Shown: in pieces, positions 52,466-60,015 of the stretch
Position numbering within the stretch: the stretch's first letter is position 1
Layout of the letters: the number at the start of each line of letters is the position of its first letter
Source of the DNA: an uncultured Prevotellaceae bacterium
Lineage (GTDB): Bacteria > Bacteroidota > Bacteroidia > Bacteroidales > Bacteroidaceae
Direction: 5' to 3'
DNA length: 64,000 bases
NCBI GenBank assembly: GCA_902801375.1
Contig: CADCIB010000014.1
Location: 1 to 64,000 of the forward strand
Notes under the pieces: model-generated
The model's database searches: none
The model's input: the letters and a program-made list of their open reading frames with translations, nothing else
Told to the model about the DNA's origin: nothing
Program-made: the position numbers and the translations under genes

Positions 52466-52945
52466 ATGATGACGAAAAAAGAATTGGAGACGATCTTCCG
52501 TCAGAACTACAGCAAGATGATTCATCTGGCCAGTGTCTTGCTGGGCGACGACGAAGCGGCAGAAGACGTGGTGCAGGACATCTTCTTGCGATTGGCCGAT
52601 AGCGATATTTCGCCTAAGACCGACAATTATCTGCTGAGTGCCGTGCGCAATGCCTGCCTGAACAGAATCCGTCAGATGAGGTTGCATGAGCGGGTGAGAC
52701 GCCTGTTGCCTGTGGAATCCGAAACCGACCTGCAACCCCTTGACAAACGGCTGGAGCGCCTCGATAGCATATCAGCTTATGCTGACGAGCAGCTGGAGGA
52801 GCCCCACCGCAGTATCTTCCACCTTCGTTTCGACGACGACCTGACCGTTGCCGAGATAGCCCGCAGGCTCAATCTCAATCCGAACACCGCCTATAAGTAT
52901 CTTGCACAGAGTCTTCAGAGAATCAGAAATCATTTCAATCACTAA
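52466..52945 (+). CDS. ECF sigma-70 family factor (module 1)
   Basis: 159 aa. Sigma region 2: 'MIHLASVLLGDDEAAEDVVQ' then DIFLRLAD (about residues 17-45), the polymerase-binding DxxQDxF pattern. Region 4: 'RSIFHLRFDDDLTVAEIARR' and 'LNLNPNTAYKYLAQSLQRIR' (about 115-155), a helix-turn-helix that reads the -35 element. Length and order fit FecI-type ECF factors. The anti-sigma gene follows by 12 bases, then an STN receptor. Start ATG 52466, with another ATG directly after it. Likely released by a signal through the downstream receptor. Confidence 0.92.
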   Translation: MMTKKELETIFRQNYSKMIHLASVLLGDDEAAEDVVQDIFLRLADSDISPKTDNYLLSAVRNACLNRIRQMRLHERVRRLLPVESETDLQPLDKRLERLDSISAYADEQLEEPHRSIFHLRFDDDLTVAEIARRLNLNPNTAYKYLAQSLQRIRNHFNH

Positions 52946-52957
52946 AAGATTATCACC

Positions 52958-53599
52958 ATGACAACGACAAACGAAAACATCCGCCAGCTATTGGAAATGC
53001 TCGACCATCCTGAGGCATATTCCGAACAGCAAATGCTGGACATCATCCTTCGGGATGAAGATACACGCCAAACCTACCGACAGATGATAGAGGCCAAGCG
53101 TAGCAGTAGACATCGCAAAACGGTCGACCCCATCGATGTGGACGCCGCATGGATGAGGCTAAATCAGAAGCTTCAGCCTAAAAAGCATAGTTATAACTGG
53201 ACGAAGGTCGCAGCGCTGTTCATCGGAGTGCTGCTGGTGTCGGGCATTGCCTTTGCCGCGATCTTCAGCCTCACCCCAGCCTTCTCTCCAAAGAGCGAAA
53301 GGAATGAATACGAGCTTGCGTCCGACACAGTCAGGCATTCCACTCGCCTTTCCCATCAGAGAGCGACTGTAGAGAAAACTGCTCCCGTAGTCTACGACAA
53401 CGTCCCGTTGGAGCAGATGGTACTGGAGATAGCTGCCCACTATGATGCAGAAGTGACGTTCCAGAGCGACGAGGCGCGTCAGCTACGTTTCCATTTCGTA
53501 TGGAATCCGCAGCAGGGTCTCGAACAAGTCGTCAGCGACCTCAACCAGTTTGAGTGTCTGACCGTCACGTTGAATGATAACCAAATCACCATAGAATAG
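52958..53599 (+). CDS. FecR-like anti-sigma factor (module 1)
   Basis: 213 aa. Cytoplasmic N terminus (about 1-85), a membrane helix at about 88-108 (VAALFIGVLLVSGIAFAAIF), and an outer domain ending in a DUF4974-like region 'YDNVPLEQMVLEIAAHYDAE' plus 'LRFHFVWNPQQGLEQVVSDL' (about 146-200). This last is the STN-like/FecR C terminus that contacts the receptor N terminus. The central FecR domain is missing, so it is a short form. Just after the helix, 'SLTPAFSPKSERNEYE' looks like a translated GC-rich repeat. Neighbours are the ECF factor and the STN receptor. Confidence 0.85.
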   Translation: MTTTNENIRQLLEMLDHPEAYSEQQMLDIILRDEDTRQTYRQMIEAKRSSRHRKTVDPIDVDAAWMRLNQKLQPKKHSYNWTKVAALFIGVLLVSGIAFAAIFSLTPAFSPKSERNEYELASDTVRHSTRLSHQRATVEKTAPVVYDNVPLEQMVLEIAAHYDAEVTFQSDEARQLRFHFVWNPQQGLEQVVSDLNQFECLTVTLNDNQITIE

Positions 53600-53608
53600 C
53601 CATCCGTC

Positions 53609-56194
53609 ATGAAAAGAAATATCACACTCGTCGTCCTGGCCTTGCTCCTAACCATTAGCACACAGGCGCAGCATACCGTCAATCATAAATATAATAATGT
53701 GTCGCTCTCTGATGCCCTAAATCAGCTTGCCCGTCAGCAGAACGAATACACCATCATGTTCCTCTACAATGAACTCGAGGACTTCCGCATCACAACCACC
53801 GTCAGCCACAAGTCGCTGCCCGATGCCATCCTGCAGATGATAGGTTTCTATCCCATTCGCATGACCGTAGACAAGAGCAATCCGAAGGAAAAGAAAATCT
53901 TCGTGGAGTGTACCCACAAGACCGACCGCCACCTGAAAGGTACCATCATCGACGAGAATCGCCAGCCTCTGCCCTACGCCAATGTTTACCTGCTTCATCC
54001 ATCAGACTCAACCCTCATCGGTGGAGGTGTGAGCAACGAGGCTGGCGTTTTTGTCATCCCCTATGAGCTGCCCGTGGTCCTCGCCCGCATTTCATACGTC
54101 GGCTACAAAACCGTTTTCCGCTTATGCCGTAGCGAGCAAGTGGGCACGATTCAGCTTTTGCCCGAAACGCTAACCATCAAAGGCGTAGTCGTGCAGGGCG
54201 AGCGCCCCAAGGTTCAGCTGCAAGGCAACGCGCTCGTCATGAACGTAGAGGGTACGGTGATGGAGCGAATGGGCACCGCTGAAGATGTGTTGTCGCGGGT
54301 GCCTACCATTTCGAAAAAGGGCGACGGCTTTGAAATATTAGGCAAGGGCGTGCCACTGATTTACCTGAACAACCGCAAGCTGACCGACTTGCAGGAACTG
54401 CGGAACATCCAGTCGGACAACATCAAGAACGTGGAAGTCATTCAGAATCCGGGTGCCCGATATGACGCATCCGTCAATGCGGTCATTATCATTCGCACCA
54501 AACGCACAGCAGGCGAAGGCCTTGGTGTAGAACTGAACTCCTGGAGTCGTAAAGGGCATGGCTTTGCAAATAACGAGCGCATCAACCTTACCTATCGAAA
54601 AGGAGGACTTGAATTGTTTGCCAACCTCTTTGGAGCTTACAACAAGCGGTGGGAGAAGGGCGAGTTCGAGCAGACCGTCTTTGCCGACACGCTGTGGGTA
54701 ATTACCAACAAGCAGAGGGACAAGGTTTACAATCCATTCCTTGAAGGCCGTTTCGGCTTCAACTACCAGCTTAACGATAATAATTCTTTTGGCGGCTTCT
54801 ATCAGAATACCTACGACTACGTGAAGACTTGGAGCGACAATGACGATGACCTGCAAGCCAACGGCAATATGTATGACCGTTTGCAGAACAGCAGTGTCAA
54901 CAGAGCCGAAGGTGCCCCCAAACACCAAGTGAATCTCTACTACACGGGCAAGATAGGAAAGCTCGCCATCGACTTCAATGCCGACTATACCTATCGTAGC
55001 CAGCGTAACCGCAATCAGCAACAGGAACTGAGTGACGAGTTTGATGACCGCGATGTGAACACTTACGCCTTGACGCGCAGCCGACTGATGGCCGAGAAAC
55101 TCTTCGTGACGCATCCGATAGGGAAAGGTCAGATTGAGGTTGGCGAGGAGTACACCAATACCCGCTGGAACAGCAGTTTCGAGAACGTGGAGGGCTACAT
55201 CGCCAATAGCAATAACGAGCAGCATGAGCAAGCCATTGCCCCCTTCATAGAACTACGCCAACAGATTGGCCGTCTTCAGTTGGCAGCTGGTTTGCGCTAT
55301 GAGCATGTGATGTCTGAATACTTCGTTGGTGGCATCCGCCGCGACGACCAAAGCCGTACCTATAACGACTTCTTTCCATCGGTTTCCTTATCAACTTCTG
55401 TGAAGAAAGTGCAACTTTCCTTCAGTTATGCCAAGCGCACTACGCGTCCGTCTTACTGGCAGCTGAGTAGTGATGTCATCTATGAGAACCGTCTGAACTT
55501 GCAGACGGGCAATCCCTATCTGAAACCAGTTAAGTACCACAACATAAATACAATAGCTATGTGGAAGTGGCTCTATCTCAATGTCAACTTCTCCCATTGC
55601 GTAGATCCCATCCTTTATACGGCAGAGAGTTTGGAGAACGATAGCAAGGTAAACCTCGTTACCCACAAGAACTACGACCATGCCGATTGGATCACTATCA
55701 CACTGGGGGCACAGAAGAATGTCAAATTGGGTCACGAAGTCACATGGACTCCGCAATACAACATGTCACTGATGAAGCCGTGGCTTAAAGCGGAGTTTCT
55801 GGGTGAACAGAAGAGTTTCAATCAGCCCATGCTGTCGTTGCAATTGGGCAACATAGTCACGTTTCCTCACGACTGGCTCGTGCAGGCCGATTTCAACATG
55901 CACACCCACGGCAACAGCGGCGCAAATGCCAAATTCGACTGTACTAATCCAATTCTTTCACTTAGTGTCAGCAAGGACTTTTGCAAACGTCGCCTTAACA
56001 TCAAACTCTCAGGTAATGACCTTTTCAATGGAGCCATCAATCGCTTCATGCTCTATAGCAATCGCATGATGTTCCGCAAGATGGAGGACAACGATTCGCG
56101 CTGCGTCACGCTCTCCCTCCGATATCGCTTCAATGTCACCCCGTCGAAGTACCGTGGTACGGGTGCTGGCAATGCAGAGAAGAGCCGACTCTGA
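53609..56194 (+). CDS. STN-domain outer-membrane receptor (module 1)
   Basis: 861 aa. Signal peptide about 1-20. An STN-like domain (about 25-95: 'NNVSLSDALNQLARQQNEYT') is fit to contact the anti-sigma factor. Then a carboxypeptidase-regulatory-like/CarboxypepD_reg domain ('LKGTIIDENRQPLPYANVYL', about 110-129), a plug-like region ('LSRVPTISKKGDGFEILGKG', 'IKNVEVIQNPGARYDASVNA') and an outer-membrane beta-barrel of the PF14905 type running to the C terminus. Family role: TonB-powered uptake or signal receptor. It is ten bases from the anti-sigma gene, and with the ECF gene forms a cell-surface-signalling triplet. The substrate is unknown. Similar in domain order to the module-2 receptor at 60012. 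Confidence 0.85.
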   Translation: MKRNITLVVLALLLTISTQAQHTVNHKYNNVSLSDALNQLARQQNEYTIMFLYNELEDFRITTTVSHKSLPDAILQMIGFYPIRMTVDKSNPKEKKIFVECTHKTDRHLKGTIIDENRQPLPYANVYLLHPSDSTLIGGGVSNEAGVFVIPYELPVVLARISYVGYKTVFRLCRSEQVGTIQLLPETLTIKGVVVQGERPKVQLQGNALVMNVEGTVMERMGTAEDVLSRVPTISKKGDGFEILGKGVPLIYLNNRKLTDLQELRNIQSDNIKNVEVIQNPGARYDASVNAVIIIRTKRTAGEGLGVELNSWSRKGHGFANNERINLTYRKGGLELFANLFGAYNKRWEKGEFEQTVFADTLWVITNKQRDKVYNPFLEGRFGFNYQLNDNNSFGGFYQNTYDYVKTWSDNDDDLQANGNMYDRLQNSSVNRAEGAPKHQVNLYYTGKIGKLAIDFNADYTYRSQRNRNQQQELSDEFDDRDVNTYALTRSRLMAEKLFVTHPIGKGQIEVGEEYTNTRWNSSFENVEGYIANSNNEQHEQAIAPFIELRQQIGRLQLAAGLRYEHVMSEYFVGGIRRDDQSRTYNDFFPSVSLSTSVKKVQLSFSYAKRTTRPSYWQLSSDVIYENRLNLQTGNPYLKPVKYHNINTIAMWKWLYLNVNFSHCVDPILYTAESLENDSKVNLVTHKNYDHADWITITLGAQKNVKLGHEVTWTPQYNMSLMKPWLKAEFLGEQKSFNQPMLSLQLGNIVTFPHDWLVQADFNMHTHGNSGANAKFDCTNPILSLSVSKDFCKRRLNIKLSGNDLFNGAINRFMLYSNRMMFRKMEDNDSRCVTLSLRYRFNVTPSKYRGTGAGNAEKSRL

Positions 56195-56232
56195 CTGCAA
56201 GCAGGGTCGAAACATGTGTGAACAACTAAAGA

Positions 56233-56270
56233 AACTAATTAAAATAGTTGAAAAACTAATTGATTTAGTT
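56233..56270. promoter_or_regulatory. Candidate BlaI operator dyads
   Basis: AACTA-N7-TAGTT (56233-56249) and AACTAA-N5-TTAGTT (56254-56270) lie about 100 bases before the BlaI gene. A third dyad GTAAC...GTTAC is at about 56276-56296. BlaI/MecI repressors bind such short dyads and usually control their own operon. Confidence 0.5.
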
Positions 56271-56359
56271 GGCAGTAACGAAAAGTTTTAGTTACTTTGC
56301 ACCCAGATATTGATTATTGACGCAAGTAACGTGTAAAACTTTAGCAAGAAAAAGGAGCA

Positions 56360-56731
56360 ATGAAGAAACTGACCAACAAGGAAAAGGAAATCATGGACCT
56401 GTATTGGCAACACGGCCCGATGTTCGTGCGCGAACTTCTGGAACTCTATGCCGAGCCCCGTCCTCACTTCAATACGCTGTCCACCATCGTGCGCATCTTG
56501 GAGCGCGAAGGCTTTCTTGGACATAAGAAGTATGGCAACACCTACCAATACTACCCCCTCATCACAGAGGCAGAGTATGGCAGGACGTCGATAGCAGGAA
56601 TCGTCAAGAACTATTTTGGCGATTCCTACCTCTCTGCCGTCTCCTCGTTTGTCAAGGAAGAGAAAATCAGCTTAGAAGAACTCCGCGAACTCATCAACGA
56701 GATAGAATCCGGACAATCGGCGTCGCTATAG
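56360..56731 (+). CDS. BlaI/MecI/CopY family repressor
   Basis: 123 aa winged-helix repressor. Family text: 'LTNKEKEIMDLYWQHGPMFV' (about 4-23), 'YNTLSTIVRILEREGFLGHK'-like 'FNTLSTIVRILEREGFLGHK' (about 39-58) and the C-terminal dimer part 'SFVKEEKISLEELRELINEI'. Strong ribosome site AGGAGCA before ATG 56360. In Staphylococcus, BlaI is cleaved by the BlaR1 M56 protease when a beta-lactam is sensed. Here the partner gene at 56778 is an M56 protein without a penicillin-binding sensor, so the signal is probably different. Candidate operators lie upstream. Confidence 0.92.
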   Translation: MKKLTNKEKEIMDLYWQHGPMFVRELLELYAEPRPHFNTLSTIVRILEREGFLGHKKYGNTYQYYPLITEAEYGRTSIAGIVKNYFGDSYLSAVSSFVKEEKISLEELRELINEIESGQSASL

Positions 56732-56777
56732 CGCTCTTTCTGCTCAGCGACGCCCCCCCAAAAATCGCTAAAATAAT

Positions 56778-58610
56778 ATGTCAGACTTTCTCCTATACGA
56801 CCTAAAAGTGGCGGTGCTCATCATCGTGTTCTACATGTTCTACCGCCTGATGCTCTCACGCGAGACGTTCCATCGCGTGAACCGCATCGTGCTGTTGCTG
56901 ACGGCCATAGCCTCGTTCGTGCTGCCCCTGTGCGTCATCACTACGCATCAGACGGTAGCGGTAGCGACGCCAGAGGTGGCCATTGGCGATGTGCAGGCGC
57001 AGATAGCACCAGAATCCGAAACGGAGCAACCTCTTTGGCTGGTCGTGCTACCTGTCCTATATATAATAGGTATGGTGGCAACGCTGGGTAACACCCTGCT
57101 CTCGCTGGCGAGAGTCTGGCAACTGATACGAAGAAGCGAACGCTATCCGCAACCTGATGGCACCATCCTCTGCGTGACTGGTAACGCAGCCGTGGCACCC
57201 TTCAGTTGGATGCACTATATCGTGATGAACCAAAGCGACTATGAGGCTCACGATGCCGCCATTCTCGCTCATGAACGGGGACATATCCGACTGCGACACT
57301 CGCTCGATGTCGTCCTCGTAGACCTGCTCACCGCCCTCCAGTGGTTCAACCCTGCCATGTGGATGCTGCGCCAAGACCTGCGCGCCATCCACGAATATGA
57401 GGCCGACGGCGAGGTGCTCTCTCAAGGGATTAACGCGCGTCAATATCAATATCTGTTAATCTCAAAGGCCGCAAGTAAGCGAGTGGAAAGCGGAAATGTT
57501 TTTTCGCTTTTCCGAGCGGAAGCGGACTCGCCGTTAGGCAAAGCCGCAAGCATTGGTGGCTATTCCATAGCTAACGGCATCAGTCACAGTACCCTTAAAA
57601 ACCGTATTCACATGATGACAAATAGAAAATCGAAGAGCAGCCATCTGCTGAAGCTGCTCGCCCTGCTGCCCATTATCGGTGCAGCACTCGCACTCAACGC
57701 CCGTACCGTAACAGACTATATCTACAACAAGCCGCAGGACCAACAATCCGTCAGTACCCAACAATCATCTCACTCCACCATCAACCAAGGCATTGAGGCA
57801 CAGGAGGCTGAAAGTACTCCCTCGGCACAGGAGGATGGCAAGACGTTTAAGATGCGCGGAATAGTCAAAGACAAGGAGAAAGGCGAGCCCATCGTGGGTG
57901 CCATCATCCAGATTGGCAATTCCAAGGCTGGCACAGTGACTGACATGAACGGAGAGTTCTCCATCGATGTCAAGAAAGGCGATGCTGTCGCTGCAGCCTA
58001 CATCGGCTATGCAAGCGATGTCATCGTCGTCAAGGAGCCTCAGGACAGATATGTCTTCGTCTTGCAGAAAGACGGTAGCGCCGAGCTCGAAAAGACCTAC
58101 GATGTGGTGGAACAGATGCCACAGTTCCCAGGTGGCTCTGCTGCCATGATTCAATACCTGTCGAAGAATGTCCACTATCCGGAGGAAGCATTCAAGAATG
58201 GCATTCAGGGACATGTCATCGCAAGTTTCACTGTGGAGAAAGACGGCAGCATCAGTGGCGCTCATATCGTGAAGTCTGTAGCCCCGCAACTGGACGCTGA
58301 AGCCCTTCGCGTGGTCAACAGCATGCCTAACTGGACGCCTGGTATGCAAGATGGGAAACCCGTAGCGGTCAGATATACCGTGCCCATCTCGTTCAAACTC
58401 GACAAAGAGGAAAAGCCCGCTGCGAACAACGTCGTTCTTGGCAAGGAGCACAAGGGCAAGGAGTTCGACGTCGTGGTGGACGGTCGTGTTGTGGATGCTG
58501 AGGATTTGAACAATATTGAGCCAGACAACATCGAGAGCATGAAAGTAGAAAAGGCTAAGGATGGTACGCAGAAAGACAAGCTCATCCTCACTTTGAAAAA
58601 GAAGAAATAA
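56778..58610 (+). CDS. M56 metalloprotease-TonB fusion protein
   Basis: 610 aa. The N-terminal half is a BlaR1-type M56 membrane protease: helices at about 10-27, 37-55 and 86-110, and the zinc motif HERGH (H165, E166, H169) with 'HEYEADGEVL' downstream holding the third ligand. A further membrane helix at about 295-312 is followed by a carboxypeptidase-regulatory-like domain ('IVKDKEKGEPIVGAIIQIGN', about 360-379). The C-terminal TonB domain ('VHYPEEAFKNGIQGHVIASF', about 470-489; 'LRVVNSMPNWTPGMQDGKPV') normally contacts TonB boxes of receptors. A last segment (about 555-610) is lysine-rich. So one chain joins repressor control with a TonB-like output. 46 bases after the BlaI gene. Similar fusions occur in Bacteroidetes; their job is not established. 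Confidence 0.88.
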   Translation: MSDFLLYDLKVAVLIIVFYMFYRLMLSRETFHRVNRIVLLLTAIASFVLPLCVITTHQTVAVATPEVAIGDVQAQIAPESETEQPLWLVVLPVLYIIGMVATLGNTLLSLARVWQLIRRSERYPQPDGTILCVTGNAAVAPFSWMHYIVMNQSDYEAHDAAILAHERGHIRLRHSLDVVLVDLLTALQWFNPAMWMLRQDLRAIHEYEADGEVLSQGINARQYQYLLISKAASKRVESGNVFSLFRAEADSPLGKAASIGGYSIANGISHSTLKNRIHMMTNRKSKSSHLLKLLALLPIIGAALALNARTVTDYIYNKPQDQQSVSTQQSSHSTINQGIEAQEAESTPSAQEDGKTFKMRGIVKDKEKGEPIVGAIIQIGNSKAGTVTDMNGEFSIDVKKGDAVAAAYIGYASDVIVVKEPQDRYVFVLQKDGSAELEKTYDVVEQMPQFPGGSAAMIQYLSKNVHYPEEAFKNGIQGHVIASFTVEKDGSISGAHIVKSVAPQLDAEALRVVNSMPNWTPGMQDGKPVAVRYTVPISFKLDKEEKPAANNVVLGKEHKGKEFDVVVDGRVVDAEDLNNIEPDNIESMKVEKAKDGTQKDKLILTLKKKK

Positions 58611-58675
58611 TCTCTCTCATCTTAAATGAATATGCAGATTTTACCAGTGGCTGGTCTGTGAAGGTCAGCCGAAGG

Positions 58676-58708
58676 CGGGCGAGGATAGATACAGCGCATC
58701 CTCGCCCG
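58676..58708 (+). terminator. Hairpin between the M56-TonB and second ECF genes
   Basis: Perfect 11-bp arms CGGGCGAGGAT and ATCCTCGCCCG around an 11-base loop, followed by ATTTGATT. A terminator or attenuator; no long T-run. Confidence 0.6.
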
Positions 58709-58812
58709 ATTTGATTGGAAAAACACCCCATAATAAAGAAATTTGAGTTTGAACCAGAAAATAATCGCATTTCTGCTTTACATTTTCTTCGTCTGAACTG
58801 TATTATAAGTGT

Positions 58813-59316
58813 ATGACACGAAAAGATGTTGAAAGTCTGTTCAAGACACACTACACGCAGATGTACCATCTGGCACTCACGCTTCTCTTCGATGAGGCGG
58901 AGAGTAAGGACGTGGTGAGCGAGGTTTTCGCCAGTCTGATCAGCAGCAAGACGATGATGAGAGCAGACAACGCACAAGCGTTCCTTTTGACGAGTGTACG
59001 CCACCGCTGCCTGAATGTGTTGCAGCACAAACAAGTGAAAGAGCGCTTTGCACGCCTACTCACAGAGGACAACGACGCGCTCATCAGCCACGATACGGCA
59101 GAGGAACAAATGCAGATGGAGGAACTGATGCGTTACTTGCAGAACAGCCTTTCGCCAATGAGCCTGGAGATATTCCGTCTGCGCTACCTACGAGAGATGA
59201 CCTGCCAGGAGGTGGCGGAAGCGCTGAACGTCAGCCGCCAAACCGTCCACACCCACCTGAAGCAGTCTGTGGAGAAAATAAGAAAGTACTTCAATTCAAA
59301 CTCAAAAGCAATATGA
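58813..59316 (+). CDS. ECF sigma-70 family factor (module 2)
   Basis: 167 aa. Region 2 near 'HLALTLLFDEAESKDVVSEV' (about 17-36) and region 4 'MTCQEVAEALNVSRQTVHTH' (about 136-155). Paralogous in layout to module 1 but clearly diverged. Its stop overlaps the start of the anti-sigma gene (ATGATGA around 59313), which implies translational coupling. No Bacteroidetes primary promoter is evident in the 202-base gap upstream, which holds a strong hairpin; an ECF-dependent promoter is possible. Part of the second sigma/anti-sigma/receptor set. Confidence 0.9.
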   Translation: MTRKDVESLFKTHYTQMYHLALTLLFDEAESKDVVSEVFASLISSKTMMRADNAQAFLLTSVRHRCLNVLQHKQVKERFARLLTEDNDALISHDTAEEQMQMEELMRYLQNSLSPMSLEIFRLRYLREMTCQEVAEALNVSRQTVHTHLKQSVEKIRKYFNSNSKAI

Positions 59317-60015
59317 TGACCGAAGAAAAGCGTATAGAGTGGCTTCTGGAATTACAGGAACTGACGAACGAGCGAGAGCAGAGTGATGCTTGCATCAACT
59401 CTGCCGAGCGAGGAGGAAGAAGGCGAAGCCAACACCCCGAGCAACTGACTGACGAGCAGTTCTTGGACGAGCCAAGCGGCAAAGCCGAGCGGCAGCAGAT
59501 ACTCGCCGATGACGAGATGCGTCAACTCGTGCAGCAACTTGGATTTGCCAAGCGTGCCTTCAAGCACGACGCGCTTAAAAACGACACCCCGTCTTCGCGC
59601 TTACCTCGCACCTCGCAAGATTGCTGCATCTTTTATCGGTGTACTTTTAGCTTCGGGCATTGCTTTTGCCGCCTTCCAAGTCGTGCGAAACATCAGCACA
59701 CCCAAACCGCAACTGCCCTCTACGGAGCAAGCGACAGACAAGAAGCCAGTCACATCCCTGCCCGCAAATACGATTAAGGCCGACATCATCCAGTCAGAGC
59801 CTTACGTCTTCAACAATGTGCCGCTCGACTCCATGCTCACAGCCATTGCTGCAGCCTATGGGGTCGGCGTGAAGTTTGAGAATGAATCGGCTCGTGAGCT
59901 CCGTTTCCATTTTGTATGGAAGCGTGAAGACAGCCTCGACCGTGTTGTAGAAAAGTTGAACACCTTCGAGGCCGTGAACATCGGCATGGAAGATAATAAA
60001 CTGGTAGTAAGATGA
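59313..60015 (+). pseudogene. FecR-like anti-sigma gene with a frameshift (module 2)
   Basis: The gene is open in one frame from ATG 59313 (cytoplasmic part, to about 59585) and in the next frame from about 59590 to 60015 (membrane helix and outer domain). The second part holds a membrane helix 'IAASFIGVLLASGIAFAAFQ' nearly identical to module 1 (FIGVLLVSGIAFAA), then 'YVFNNVPLDSMLTAIAAAYG' and 'LRFHFVWKREDSLDRVVEKL', the receptor-contact domain. Removing one C from the CCCC at 59586-59589 restores a single frame reading KNDT-RLRAYLAPRK. Both the upstream overlap with the ECF stop and the downstream ATGA overlap with the receptor start are intact, so the cluster still looks coherent. It could be a real lesion, a sequencing error, or less likely a programmed shift. 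Confidence 0.75.

Noticed and set aside
56360-58610. Beta-lactam resistance regulatory pair (blaI-blaR1) with a beta-lactamase
   Set aside because: The M56 protein lacks a penicillin-binding sensor domain and no beta-lactamase gene is in the window.
59313-60015. Programmed ribosomal frameshift in the second anti-sigma gene
   Set aside because: No classical slippery heptamer with a downstream structure is evident at the join, and the paralogue has a single frame. A one-base indel is simpler.
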